DNA from: Curtobacterium sp. MCSS17_008 | GTDB taxonomy: Bacteria > Actinomycetota > Actinomycetes > Actinomycetales > Microbacteriaceae | Length of the DNA: 64,000 nucleotides | Direction: 5' to 3' | Assembly (NCBI RefSeq): GCF_003234185.1 | Contig: NZ_QKSM01000005.1 | Location: 185,266 to 249,265 of the forward strand | In this document: positions 1 to 8,201 of the stretch, piece after piece | How the letters are laid out: each line of letters opens with the position of its first letter | Numbering within the stretch: the first letter of the stretch is position 1 | The notes under the pieces: generated by a model | What the model was told of the DNA's origin: nothing | Database searches by the model: none | What the model saw: only the letters and a program-made list of their open reading frames with translations | Position numbers and translations under genes: made by a program

Positions 1-581
1 CCGGACACGACCTCGCCGACCTGCGGCGCGTGTACGTCACGCACGGGCACGTCGACCACGTCGGCGGCATCCCCGGCATCCTCGAGCGGTTCCCGCACGT
101 CCGGGTGCTGGCCCACGCGGACGAGCTCGACAACGTCCGGGGGCCCGGGCGGCAGCAGGTCACGCCGGCGGAGATCGGTGGGCGGCTCGCCGCGCCGCGG
201 ACGCTGCGGTGGCTGGCGCGGGCGATCGGCTCGGACGCGCTGCGGCCGGTGACGGTGCCGACCGCCCGCGCCTTCACCGCGCACGACTTCGAGGGGCGGG
301 CGATGACGCCGTTCCCCGCCGTCGGGCACACCGCCGGGTCGACCGCGTACCTGCTGCCCGCAGCGGGGGCGATCGTGACGGGGGACGCGGTGGTCACGCA
401 CCACGACACGCAGCCGGCGTCGTGGCAGCCCCGGCCGCGGATGATCACGCCGTTCTTCACCGCGGACGAGGCCACGGCGCTCGAGTCCGCACGGGCGCTG
501 CCGTTCCCCGAGATCGTGCTGCCGGGGCACGGACCGGCCGTGCACCGGGTCGGGAGCGAGTGGGTGCCGGTCACCGGCTGA
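1..581 (+). CDS. MBL-fold metallo-hydrolase, C-terminal part
   Basis: The gene enters from the left edge: the frame is open from base 3 with no start codon, so only about the last 192 residues are visible. The metal-binding signature THGHVDH lies at visible residues 13-19. It is followed by GHTAGST near residue 108, TGDAVVTH soon after, and LPGHGP close to the end. These are the successive metal-ligand blocks of the metallo-beta-lactamase fold, known for dinuclear zinc or iron hydrolases. The substrate cannot be told; glyoxalase II-like enzymes and lactonases share the pattern. A 116-base gap with its own promoter signals separates it from the next gene, so the two are probably not co-transcribed. 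Confidence 0.85.
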   Translation, partial: GHDLADLRRVYVTHGHVDHVGGIPGILERFPHVRVLAHADELDNVRGPGRQQVTPAEIGGRLAAPRTLRWLARAIGSDALRPVTVPTARAFTAHDFEGRAMTPFPAVGHTAGSTAYLLPAAGAIVTGDAVVTHHDTQPASWQPRPRMITPFFTADEATALESARALPFPEIVLPGHGPAVHRVGSEWVPVTG

Positions 582-620
582 GGGCCCCGACGGGCACCCC
601 GGACGGGGGTGGACCGGATC

Positions 621-664
621 GTTCACCTGCCGGAAACCTGAGCGACCCCGCAGGTCACTAGCGT
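621..664 (+). promoter_or_regulatory. Possible PHO box and -10 box of the nuclease gene
   Basis: GTTCACC at 621-627 is followed 11 bases later by GGAAACC at 632-638. This is the 11-bp direct-repeat spacing of actinobacterial PhoP (PHO) boxes; the second unit matches 4 of 7. A TAGCGT -10 box at 659-664 places the second unit where a -35 box would be. A GAAGG ribosome site (688-692) precedes the ATG. Regulation by PhoP is inference. Confidence 0.45.
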
Positions 665-697
665 GCTGGAGTCCCCCTCCTCCTGCCGAAGGTCAGC

Positions 698-3600
698 ATG
701 CCCAAGCTCATGCGGCGCACCGTGCTGTGCGCCACCGTGGCGGCGACGCTCGTCGCTGCCCCGCTCGTGTCCGTCTCCACCGCTCTCGCCGCTCCCGACG
801 GCACCGACCTCGTCATCACCGAGGCGTACCTCAAGGGCGGCAGCGCGAACCAGCCGTTCACGAACAAGTTCGTCGAGCTGGGCAACCCGACCGACGCGGC
901 CGTCAGCGTCGACGGCTGGTCCGTCCAGTACCGGTCCGCGACGAGCACCGGCGCCCCCGCCGTCGGGCGGCTCGCCGGCTCGGTGCCCGCACACGGCACG
1001 TACCTCGTGCAGATGGGGTCGAACGGCACGAACGGCGCGGCGTTGCCCGAGCCCGACGCGGTCACCGGTCTCAACCCGTCCGGCAGCGCCGGGACCCTCG
1101 TGCTCTCCGACCAGGCCACGGCGTTGACGCTGCCGGCGGGCGCGGTCGCCACGGGCACGCCCGGCGTGGTCGACCTGCTCGGCTACGGCACGTCGAACAC
1201 CTACGAGTCCGCCGTCGCCACGACGGGCACGGCGAACAGCGTCCCCGACGCGCTGACGCGGACCGGGACGGCCGACACCGACTCGAACGCGGCCGACTTC
1301 ACGCGCAGCTCCTCGGTGACGCCGGAGAACGCAGGCGGCGAGGGCACCACGCCCACCGACCCCGGCACGCCCACCGACCCCGGCACGCCGACGACACCGG
1401 CCGAGCAGGTCACCATCGCGCAGCTGCAGGGCACGACGGACACCTCGCCGTACGCCGGCAGGACCGTCACGACCGAGGGCGTCGTCACCGCCGTCTACCC
1501 CACCGGCGGCCTGAACGGGTACACGATCCAGACCGCCGGCACCGGCGGCGCGGTCGACCTCGCCACCCACCGCGCCTCGGACGCGGTCTTCGTGTTCTCG
1601 TCCGCGACCGCCGGCAGCGTCGCGATCGGCGACGCCGTCCGGCTGACCGGCGAGGTCTCCGAGTACAACGGCCTGACCGAGCTCACGGTCGCCAGCGCCG
1701 CGGGCCTGACGAAGCTCCCGGAGGACGGCGTCGTGCAGCCGGCCCCGGCCACGCTGACCCTCCCGCGCACCGACGCACAGCGCGAGTCGCTCGAGAGCAT
1801 GCTCGTCGCGCCCCAGGGTGACTACACCGTCGCCGACAACTACACGACGAACCAGTACGGCGAGGTCGTCCTCGCCGCGGGGACGGAGCGCCTGCTCCAG
1901 CCGACCGAGGTCGCCCGGCCGGGCAGCGCCGAGGCCGCCGCGGTCGCCGCGGACAACGCCGCCCGAAAGGTCGTCCTCGACGACGGCGCGAGCACGAACT
2001 TCCTCAGCGCCGCGAACCAGTCGGTGCCGGTGTCGTGGCTGACCCAGGGGCCGGTCACGGTCGGCGCCGCAGCGACGTTCTCGGAGCCCGTCGTCCTCGA
2101 CTACCGCAACGCCGCGTGGAAGTTCCAGCCCACGGCGCCGATCACCGGTGCGACGCCCGCGGCCGAGCTGCCCGCGTCGTTCTCGGACGTCCGCACAGTG
2201 GCACCGGAGGAGGTCGGCGGCGACCTGAAGCTCGCCGGGTTCAACGTGCTCAACTACTTCCCGACGACGGGGGACCAGCTCACCGGCTGCAGCTACTACA
2301 CGGACCGCGACGGCGACCCCGTGACGGTGCGCGGCGGCTGTGACGCCCGCGGTGCCGCGAACGCCGACGACCTCGCTCGCCAGCAGGTGAAGATCGTCAA
2401 GGCCATCAACGCCCTCGGCGCCGATGTCGTCTCGCTCGAGGAGATCGAGAACTCCGCCCGCTTCGGGAAGGACCGCGACGCCGCGGTGGCGACCCTCGTG
2501 GCCGCCCTCAACGCCGCCACCGGCGAGGACACCTGGGCGTACGTGCCGTCCCCGGCGGAGCTGCCCGCGAGCGAGGACGTCATCCGCCTCGCCCTCATCT
2601 ACAAGAAGGACCGCGTCGCGCCCGTCGGCGAGTCGACGATCCTCGACGACCCGGCGTTCGCGAATGCCCGCCAGCCCGTCGCGGACGCCTTCCGCCCCGT
2701 CGGCGGCGACGCGGACGACGACTTCCTGGTGATCGCGAACCACTTCAAGTCGAAGGGCTCCGGCTCGGGTGCGGACGCCGACCAGGGCGACGGCCAGGGC
2801 GCCTCGAACGCGTCGCGCGTGGCCCAGGCGACGGCGCTCGCCGCGTTCTCGACCACCGAGCAGGAGAAGTACGGCACCGACAAGGTGTTCATGCTCGGTG
2901 ACTTCAACGCCTACAGCGAGGAGGACCCGATGGTCGTCCTGCGCGACGCCGGCTACACCGACCTCGGGCCGGCGGAGGACGCGTCGGAGTACTCCTACGT
3001 GTTCAGCGGGCTGAGCGGTTCGCTCGACCACGTGCTCGCGTCGCCGGCCGCGCTCGAGACGGTCGCGGGCGTGGACATCTGGAACATCAACTCGGTCGAG
3101 TCGGTCGGTCTCGAGTACAGCCGGTACGACTACAACGTCACGGACCTGTACCGCGACGACGTGTACCGCGCGAGCGACCACGACCCGATCCTGGTCGGCT
3201 TCGACCTGGCCGAGGACGAGACCCCTGCCCCGGGTGACGGCGGCACCCCGACGCCGGGCGACGGCGAGACGCCGGCCCCGACGCCCGGCGGCGAGACCCC
3301 GGCCCCCGTCCCCGGCGCGACGCCCGCTCCGGTCCCGGGCGACGGCGCCACCCCGGCGCCCGCGGCCCCGGTCGCACCCGCCGAGACGTCCCTCACGGAC
3401 GGCGAGCGCGGCTCCGTCAGCGCCCCGGCGACGGTCCGTGCGGGCGAGACGATCACCGTGACCGTCGGTCCGCGGTACGCCGGCACCGAGGTGTCCGTCT
3501 GGCTCTACTCGACCCCGCGCCTGCTCGCCACGACCACGGTCGCCGCTGACGGCACCGTGCGCGTGACGATCCCTGCCGACGCCACCCTCGGCGCCCACCG

Positions 3601-3778
3601 GCTCGCGGTCACCGCTGCGGACGACTCGCTCATCGGCTGGACGACGACCACGGTCGTCTCCGCCACCGGCGAGCTCGCCTTCACCGGTGCGGAGGTCATC
3701 GGCGGTCTCGCCGCCGCGGTGCTCCTGCTCGCCGCGGGCACCGGCGTGCTCGTGGCCCGGCGCCGTCGAACGGCCTGA
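698..3778 (+). CDS. Wall-anchored ExeM/NucH-type extracellular nuclease
   Basis: A 1026-residue secreted, surface-anchored nuclease. In order: a signal peptide (residues 1-31); a lamin-tail-like domain (~33-170); a PTDPGT-rich linker (~218-235); an OB-fold-like region (~235-480); an endonuclease/exonuclease/phosphatase catalytic domain (~510-830) with NVLNYF, LEEIEN, ANHFKSKG, LGDFNAY and SDHDP; a Pro-Thr-Gly repeat spacer (~835-895); an Ig-like domain; and LAFTG at ~993 followed by a membrane helix and an Arg-rich tail. LAFTG resembles the LAxTG signal of actinobacterial class E sortases. The metal-dependent family is known to degrade extracellular DNA or RNA, and NucH homologues can supply phosphate. 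The ATG was chosen for the signal peptide and the GAAGG site 6 bases upstream. No sortase gene is in view. Confidence 0.88.
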   Translation: MPKLMRRTVLCATVAATLVAAPLVSVSTALAAPDGTDLVITEAYLKGGSANQPFTNKFVELGNPTDAAVSVDGWSVQYRSATSTGAPAVGRLAGSVPAHGTYLVQMGSNGTNGAALPEPDAVTGLNPSGSAGTLVLSDQATALTLPAGAVATGTPGVVDLLGYGTSNTYESAVATTGTANSVPDALTRTGTADTDSNAADFTRSSSVTPENAGGEGTTPTDPGTPTDPGTPTTPAEQVTIAQLQGTTDTSPYAGRTVTTEGVVTAVYPTGGLNGYTIQTAGTGGAVDLATHRASDAVFVFSSATAGSVAIGDAVRLTGEVSEYNGLTELTVASAAGLTKLPEDGVVQPAPATLTLPRTDAQRESLESMLVAPQGDYTVADNYTTNQYGEVVLAAGTERLLQPTEVARPGSAEAAAVAADNAARKVVLDDGASTNFLSAANQSVPVSWLTQGPVTVGAAATFSEPVVLDYRNAAWKFQPTAPITGATPAAELPASFSDVRTVAPEEVGGDLKLAGFNVLNYFPTTGDQLTGCSYYTDRDGDPVTVRGGCDARGAANADDLARQQVKIVKAINALGADVVSLEEIENSARFGKDRDAAVATLVAALNAATGEDTWAYVPSPAELPASEDVIRLALIYKKDRVAPVGESTILDDPAFANARQPVADAFRPVGGDADDDFLVIANHFKSKGSGSGADADQGDGQGASNASRVAQATALAAFSTTEQEKYGTDKVFMLGDFNAYSEEDPMVVLRDAGYTDLGPAEDASEYSYVFSGLSGSLDHVLASPAALETVAGVDIWNINSVESVGLEYSRYDYNVTDLYRDDVYRASDHDPILVGFDLAEDETPAPGDGGTPTPGDGETPAPTPGGETPAPVPGATPAPVPGDGATPAPAAPVAPAETSLTDGERGSVSAPATVRAGETITVTVGPRYAGTEVSVWLYSTPRLLATTTVAADGTVRVTIPADATLGAHRLAVTAADDSLIGWTTTTVVSATGELAFTGAEVIGGLAAAVLLLAAGTGVLVARRRRTA

Positions 3779-3797
3779 CCGCGGTCCGAGGCTCGGA

Positions 3798-3835
3798 GCG
3801 ACAGCCCCGTCGTCACACGACGACGGGGCTGTCGC
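3798..3835 (+). terminator. Terminator after the nuclease gene
   Basis: A perfect 16-bp inverted repeat (3798-3813 / 3820-3835) with a 6-base loop lies 20 bases after the stop. There is no clear T-run, as is common in very GC-rich genomes. Confidence 0.75.
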
Positions 3836-3855
3836 CATGCCCGGCGCGAGCCCCT

Positions 3856-3903
3856 GACGGGCTGGAGGCGCGGTGCCGGCCGGCCGCGCGCCTCCAGTCC
3901 GTC
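3856..3903. repeat. Dispersed palindrome, CTGGAGG variant
   Basis: GACGGGCTGGAGGCGCG (3856-3872) mirrors CGCGCCTCCAGTCCGTC (3887-3903). It is a variant of the GGACGGGAGGCGC palindromes found at 7541, 32796, 50761 and 63871. It sits between the nuclease terminator and the rplM promoter. Confidence 0.7.
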
Positions 3904-3915
3904 ACACCGCCACCG

Positions 3916-3945
3916 TTCGACAAGGCGAGCCGCGTCGGGTAGGCT
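3916..3945 (+). promoter_or_regulatory. rplM-rpsI promoter
   Basis: TTCGAC (3916-3921) and TAGGCT (3940-3945) are 18 bases apart, a good housekeeping-sigma arrangement. Transcription from here would give an rplM leader of about 130 bases; I recognise no known ribosomal-protein leader fold in it. Confidence 0.6.
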
Positions 3946-4083
3946 CTCACCTTGGTCTGCGCGCCCCGTGCGCCGGACAGTCAGATGAGCCCTCCACCGG
4001 GCAGTTCCACGAGCATCGCCCGCGGAACACCCACCGGAGCGGGATTCACGGACTCCTCACCTCGACACGAAAGCAGCACACCT

Positions 4084-4530
4084 GTGACTCGTACGTTCTC
4101 CCCGAAGCCGGCAGACGTCCAGCACGACTGGATCGTCATCGACGCGACCGACGTCGTCCTCGGCCGTCTCGCCACCCACGCTGCGGCGCTCCTGCGCGGC
4201 AAGCACAAGGCCACCTTCGCCCAGCACATGGACATGGGTGACTACGTCATCATCATCAACGCGGACAAGGTCGCCCTCACCGGCTCCAAGCTCGCGAAGA
4301 AGGTCTACTACCGCCACTCGGGCTACCCGGGCGGCCTCACGGCGACCTCCTACCCGGAGATGCTCGAGAAGCACCCGACCCGCGCCGTCGAGAAGGCGAT
4401 CCGCGGCATGCTGCCGAAGAACACCCTCGGCCGTGAGCAGCTCAAGAAGCTGAAGGTCTACGCCGGCGCGGAGCACCCGCACGCCGCGCAGCAGCCCAAG
4501 GCGTACACCTTCGACCAGGTCGCACAGTAG
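4084..4530 (+). CDS. rplM: 50S ribosomal protein L13
   Basis: A 148-residue protein of normal L13 length. The core is recognisable: [16 protein letters not shown] near the N-terminus, [19 protein letters not shown], and [14 protein letters not shown]13 is an early-assembling large-subunit protein. The frame stays open upstream, but the GTG at 4084 gives the family's usual N-terminus ([15 protein letters not shown]), so the upstream 44 codons are rejected. rpsI follows after 36 bases, the conserved L13-S9 operon order. A promoter with a ~130-base leader precedes it. Confidence 0.97.
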   Translation: MTRTFSPKPADVQHDWIVIDATDVVLGRLATHAAALLRGKHKATFAQHMDMGDYVIIINADKVALTGSKLAKKVYYRHSGYPGGLTATSYPEMLEKHPTRAVEKAIRGMLPKNTLGREQLKKLKVYAGAEHPHAAQQPKAYTFDQVAQ

Positions 4531-4566
4531 TTCCGGCCACGACGACTTCAAGGACAGAGAAAACTC

Positions 4567-5052
4567 ATGGCTCAGATCGCTGACTCCCTCGACCAGACCC
4601 CGGAGAGCTTCACCACCGAGAGCGCCCCGGCGTCCTCGGAGACCGCTCCCCGCCAGATCCTCAACGTCTCGGGCGGTGCCGTCGGGCGCCGCAAGGAGGC
4701 CATCGCCCGCGTGCGCCTCGTCCCCGGTGGCGGCGCGTTCACGGTCAACGGCCGCACGCTCGAGGACTACTTCCCGAACAAGCTGCACCAGCAGCTGATC
4801 AACGACCCGTTCAAGGTGCTCGAGCTCCTCGGCGCCTACGACGTCACCGCCCGCATCACCGGTGGTGGCCCCTCGGGTCAGGCCGGTGCGCTCCGCCTCG
4901 CGATCGCGCGTGCGCTGAACGAGATCGACCGCGAGAACAACCGCGCCACCCTCAAGAAGGCCGGCTTCCTCACCCGTGACGCCCGCGTCATCGAGCGCAA
5001 GAAGGCCGGTCTCAAGAAGGCCCGCAAGGCGTCGCAGTTCTCGAAGCGCTAG
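4567..5052 (+). CDS. rpsI: 30S ribosomal protein S9
   Basis: A 161-residue S9. The conserved part starts near residue 38 ([15 protein letters not shown]), continues through [10 protein letters not shown] and [21 protein letters not shown], and ends with the basic tail [12 protein letters not shown], which in S9 reaches into the ribosomal P site. The first ~37 residues are an acidic Ser/Thr-rich extension, known in many actinobacterial S9 proteins. AAGGA at 4550 serves the ATG. It forms an operon with rplM; the next gene, glmM, starts 22 bases after the stop and may be partly co-transcribed. Confidence 0.97.
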   Translation: MAQIADSLDQTPESFTTESAPASSETAPRQILNVSGGAVGRRKEAIARVRLVPGGGAFTVNGRTLEDYFPNKLHQQLINDPFKVLELLGAYDVTARITGGGPSGQAGALRLAIARALNEIDRENNRATLKKAGFLTRDARVIERKKAGLKKARKASQFSKR

Positions 5053-5074
5053 TCGCGCGACGAACCCGATCGCA

Positions 5075-6451
5075 ATGCCGCGTCTGTTCGGTACCGACGG
5101 TGTTCGTGGACTCGCCAACGGCGAGCTGACGGCCGCGCTGGCACTGGGTCTCGCCCAGGCCAGCGCGGCCGTGCTCACACACGGACACCATGCGGACGCC
5201 CGCCGGGCGTCCGGTCGACCGCGCCCCCGCGCGGTCCTGGCGCGCGACCCGCGCGTCTCCGGCGAGTTCCTGGGTGCCGCGGTCGCGGCCGGTCTCGCCT
5301 CCGCCGGCGTCGACGTGCTCGACGCCGGGGTCATCCCCACCCCTGCTGCGGCCTTCCTCGTCGCGGACATCGACGCCGACTTCGGCGTGATGATCTCCGC
5401 GTCGCACAACCCGGCGCCGGACAACGGGATCAAGTTCTTCGCCACGGGCGGCCGCAAGCTGCCGGACGAGGTCGAGGACCGCATCGAAGCGGCCATGCAC
5501 GACCAGTCCGCGCCGACGCCCACCGGCGGCGACGTCGGTCGCATCACGCGCTTCGCCGACGCCGAGGACCGCTACGTGGTCCACCTGCTCGGCACGCTGC
5601 CCCACCGGCTCGACGGCCTGCACGTCGTGCTCGACTGCGCGAACGGTGCCGCCGCGGGCGTCTCGCCCGAGGTGTTCGTCAACGCCGGTGCCCGCGTCAC
5701 GCTCATCGGTGCCGACCCGGACGGCATGAACATCAACGACGGTGTGGGGTCGACGCACATCGACAACCTCGCCCGCGCGGTGCTGTCGCACGGTGCGGAC
5801 GTGGGCATCGCGCACGACGGCGACGCCGACCGCTGCCTGGCCGTGGACGCAGCCGGCAACGCGATCGACGGCGACCAGATCATGGCGATCCTCGCGCTCT
5901 CGCTCCAGGAGCGGGGCAAGCTGGCGGACGACACGCTCGTCGCGACCGTCATGTCGAACCTCGGGTTGAAGCGGGCCATGGCGGACGCGGGCATCACGGT
6001 GCTCGAGACCGGCGTGGGCGACCGCTACGTGCTCGAGAAGATGAACGAGGGCGGCTTCTCGCTCGGCGGCGAACAGTCCGGCCACATCATCTTCAGCGAC
6101 TACGCCACCACGGGCGACGGGGTCCTGACGGGCCTGCACCTGGTGGCCGAGATGGCACGCACGGGCAAGACCCTGCAGGAGCTCGCCTCGTGCATGACCG
6201 TGTTCCCGCAGGTGCTCCTCAACGTGCGCGGCGTGGATCGCCACGGGCTGGACGACCAGGGCGTGCAGGACGCCATCGCAGCGGCGACCGAGGCGCTCGG
6301 GGACTCCGGCCGGGTGCTGCTGCGTCCGTCGGGCACCGAGCCCGTCGTCCGCGTGATGGTCGAGGCCGCCTCGCAGGAGGACGCCCAGCGCGTCGCCGAG
6401 GAGCTGGCCGACGTCGTGCGCGACCGGCTGGCGATGGACGAGGCCGCGTAG
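5075..6451 (+). CDS. glmM: Phosphoglucosamine mutase
   Basis: A 458-residue enzyme interconverting glucosamine-6-phosphate and glucosamine-1-phosphate, on the route to UDP-GlcNAc and peptidoglycan. It opens with [12 protein letters not shown]. It carries the phosphoserine loop [19 protein letters not shown], the Mg-binding HDGDADRC, the sugar-binding GEQSGHIIF, and the phosphate-binding [15 protein letters not shown] near the end. The start is the ATG at 5075; an open frame runs back into rpsI but is not part of this family. It follows rpsI by 22 bases. glmS, which makes its substrate, lies 1.8 kb downstream. Confidence 0.96.
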   Translation: MPRLFGTDGVRGLANGELTAALALGLAQASAAVLTHGHHADARRASGRPRPRAVLARDPRVSGEFLGAAVAAGLASAGVDVLDAGVIPTPAAAFLVADIDADFGVMISASHNPAPDNGIKFFATGGRKLPDEVEDRIEAAMHDQSAPTPTGGDVGRITRFADAEDRYVVHLLGTLPHRLDGLHVVLDCANGAAAGVSPEVFVNAGARVTLIGADPDGMNINDGVGSTHIDNLARAVLSHGADVGIAHDGDADRCLAVDAAGNAIDGDQIMAILALSLQERGKLADDTLVATVMSNLGLKRAMADAGITVLETGVGDRYVLEKMNEGGFSLGGEQSGHIIFSDYATTGDGVLTGLHLVAEMARTGKTLQELASCMTVFPQVLLNVRGVDRHGLDDQGVQDAIAAATEALGDSGRVLLRPSGTEPVVRVMVEAASQEDAQRVAEELADVVRDRLAMDEAA

Positions 6452-6484
6452 GGCGCTGCCCGCTGCGCCGGGCGCACCCCGTGC

Positions 6485-6522
6485 CGAACATCGCACTCCG
6501 GTCCACCGGGGTGCGATGTTCG
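6485..6522. terminator. Hairpin between convergent glmM and coaA
   Basis: CGAACATCGCAC (6485-6496) and GTGCGATGTTCG (6511-6522) form a perfect 12-bp stem with a 14-base loop, placed between the convergent ends of glmM and coaA. It could end transcription in both directions. A second partial GTGCGA copy follows at 6530. Confidence 0.55.
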
Positions 6523-6580
6523 TCCGGGGGTGCGACTTCGGCGGGCCCGCGCCGCAGCCGCAGACGCCGGCGCCGCGGCG

Positions 6581-7525
6581 TCAGATCTTGCGGAGCAGCA
6601 CCGAGTTCACCTTGTGGTTCGCGCCCTTCTTGAGCACGAGCGTCGCCCGGGAGCGGGTCGGCAGCACGTTCTCGACCAGGTTCGGCTCGTTGATCGCCCG
6701 CCAGACCTCGGTGGCCGTGCGCACCGCGTCCTCGCGGGACAGCGACGCGAACCGGTGGAAGAACGAGTCGGGGCTCGAGAACGCCTCCTCCTGCAGGGCG
6801 AGGAACCGGTCGACGTACCAGGACTCGATGTCCTTCGTCTTCGCGTCGACGTAGATCGTGAAGTCGAACAGGTCGGACAGCGCGAGTCGGCCGTGCACGG
6901 GTGGCGCGAGCACGTTGAGCCCCTCGACGATGAGGACGTCCGGCTGCCGCACGACGATCTCGGCGTCCGGCACGATGTCGTAGACCAGGTGCGAGTAGAA
7001 CGGCGCGCGCACCTCGGTCGCCCCGCTCTTCACCTGGCTGACGAACCGGAGCAGGGCCCGACGGTCGTACGACTCCGGGAAGCCCTTGCGGTCCATGATC
7101 CCGCGGCGCTCCAGCTCGGCGTTCGGGTACAGGAAGCCGTCGGTCGTGACGAGTTCGACGCGCGGCGTGTCCGGCCAGCGCTTCGTCAGCTCGCGCAGCA
7201 GACGCGCGACGGTGGACTTGCCGACGGCCACCGACCCGGCGACGCCGATCACGAACGGGGTCCGTCCGGCGCGCTCGCCCAGGAACCGGCTCGTCTCGGC
7301 GTGCAGGTTGCGCGCACCGGCCGCGTACAGCGTCAGCAGGCGCGAGAGCGGCAGGTAGACCTCCTGCACCTCCTGCATGTCGAGCCGGTCACCCAGGCCG
7401 CGCAGCTGCACGATCTCGGTCTCGGTGAGCGACAGGTGCTCCTTCGGGGCGAGCTGGGACCACTCGTCGCGCGGGATCTCCACGAACGGGGTCGGGTGCG
7501 CGACGGGGGTCTCCGTGATCGGCAT
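6581..7525 (-). CDS. coaA: Type I pantothenate kinase
   Basis: A 314-residue kinase that phosphorylates pantothenate, the first step of coenzyme A synthesis. The P-loop [17 protein letters not shown] lies near residue 100, and the substrate-site segments [21 protein letters not shown] and IVEGLNVL follow in the type I (PanK-I) order. Length is typical for the family. The ATG at 7525 is set by a TACGCT box seven bases upstream, suggesting a leaderless message. The gene is alone: it converges on glmM, and a 16-bp palindrome separates it from the next gene. Confidence 0.96.
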   Translation of the reverse strand: MPITETPVAHPTPFVEIPRDEWSQLAPKEHLSLTETEIVQLRGLGDRLDMQEVQEVYLPLSRLLTLYAAGARNLHAETSRFLGERAGRTPFVIGVAGSVAVGKSTVARLLRELTKRWPDTPRVELVTTDGFLYPNAELERRGIMDRKGFPESYDRRALLRFVSQVKSGATEVRAPFYSHLVYDIVPDAEIVVRQPDVLIVEGLNVLAPPVHGRLALSDLFDFTIYVDAKTKDIESWYVDRFLALQEEAFSSPDSFFHRFASLSREDAVRTATEVWRAINEPNLVENVLPTRSRATLVLKKGANHKVNSVLLRKI

Positions 7526-7532
7526 GGGGACG

Positions 7533-7538
7533 AGCGTA
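7533..7538 (-). promoter_or_regulatory. -10 box of coaA (leaderless type)
   Basis: TACGCT reads toward coaA and ends 7 bases before its ATG, so the message would begin at or next to the start codon. Confidence 0.6.
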
Positions 7539-7540
7539 CA

Positions 7541-7596
7541 GACGGGAGGCGCGGCGGACGTGAGCGGACCGGCGCGCGCACGCCGCGCCTCCCGTC
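7541..7596. repeat. Dispersed palindrome, GACGGGAGGCGCGGCG copy
   Basis: GACGGGAGGCGCGGCG (7541-7556) mirrors CGCCGCGCCTCCCGTC (7581-7596), a perfect 16-bp stem with a 24-base loop. It lies directly upstream of the coaA -10 box and just after the peroxidase gene's stop, so it may also end that transcript. Confidence 0.8.
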
Positions 7597-7645
7597 CGGT
7601 GCCCGGTGCGTGTCCGCAGGACGCGACCGGACGGCAGGCAGGTGG

Positions 7646-8131
7646 TCAGGCGGGGAGCGCTGCCTCGATGGCGGCGACGACCTCGGGGGCGTCCGGCTTC
7701 GTGGTGGGACGGAAGCGCGTGACGGTGCCGTCGGGGGCGACGAGGAACTTCTCGAAGTTCCACGAGACCCGGCCGGCCTTGCCGGAGGCGTCGGGTGTCT
7801 CCTTGAGGGCCTGGTAGAGCGGGTGGGCGCCCTTGCCGTTCACCTTGACCTTCTCGGACATCGGGAACGTGACACCCCAGGTGGTGGAGCAGTACTCGTC
7901 GATGGCCTCGGAGGAGCCGAGCTCCTGCAGGAACTGGTTGCTCGGGAACCCGAGGACGGTGAAGCCCCGCGGGCCGTACGTCTTCTGGAGGGCCTCGAGC
8001 TGCTCGTACTGCGGCGCGAGCCCGCAGCGCGACGCGACGTTCACGACCAGGACGGCCTTGTCGGCGAAGGTGCCGAAGGTCGTCCGCTCACCGTGCAACG
8101 TCGTGATCGCGATGTCGTCGAAGCGTCCCAT
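7646..8131 (-). CDS. Glutathione peroxidase family protein
   Basis: A 161-residue thiol peroxidase of the GPx/BsaA family, which reduces hydroperoxides; bacterial members often use thioredoxin. The catalytic tetrad is visible: Cys in NVASRCGL (cysteine, not selenocysteine), Gln in FPSNQF, and Trp-Asn in WNFEKF. The frame continues 24 codons upstream, but the ATG at 8131 gives the usual N-terminus and is preceded by TAACGT with a 7-base gap, a leaderless promoter pattern. It is divergent from glmS; the two -10 boxes are 45 bases apart. Confidence 0.92.
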   Translation of the reverse strand: MGRFDDIAITTLHGERTTFGTFADKAVLVVNVASRCGLAPQYEQLEALQKTYGPRGFTVLGFPSNQFLQELGSSEAIDEYCSTTWGVTFPMSEKVKVNGKGAHPLYQALKETPDASGKAGRVSWNFEKFLVAPDGTVTRFRPTTKPDAPEVVAAIEAALPA

Positions 8132-8138
8132 GCGCCAA

Positions 8139-8144
8139 ACGTTA
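8139..8144 (-). promoter_or_regulatory. -10 box of the peroxidase gene (leaderless type)
   Basis: TAACGT is followed by a 7-base gap and the ATG at 8131. Confidence 0.6.
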
Positions 8145-8188
8145 TCCCCAGCCCTGCTGCCTTGCAGGGTGGTCCTCCAGGCAGACCG

Positions 8189-8194
8189 TAGGAT
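8189..8194 (+). promoter_or_regulatory. -10 box of glmS (leaderless type)
   Basis: TAGGAT is followed by a 7-base gap and the ATG at 8202. That leaves no room for a leader, so no glmS ribozyme is present here. Confidence 0.65.
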
Positions 8195-8201
8195 CGTGCG
8201 C

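Noticed and set aside
623..3838. A 1071-codon minus-strand frame opposite the nuclease gene
   Set aside because: Its composition is Arg/Gly/Val/Asp-rich with no recognisable motif, while the plus strand encodes a complete multidomain nuclease with signal peptide.
3946..4083. L13 autoregulatory leader RNA
   Set aside because: The leader is ~130 bases long, but I could not identify the conserved fold; length alone is not enough.
8145..8201. glmS ribozyme upstream of glmS
   Set aside because: Only a few bases lie between the -10 box and the ATG, so there is no room for the ribozyme core.
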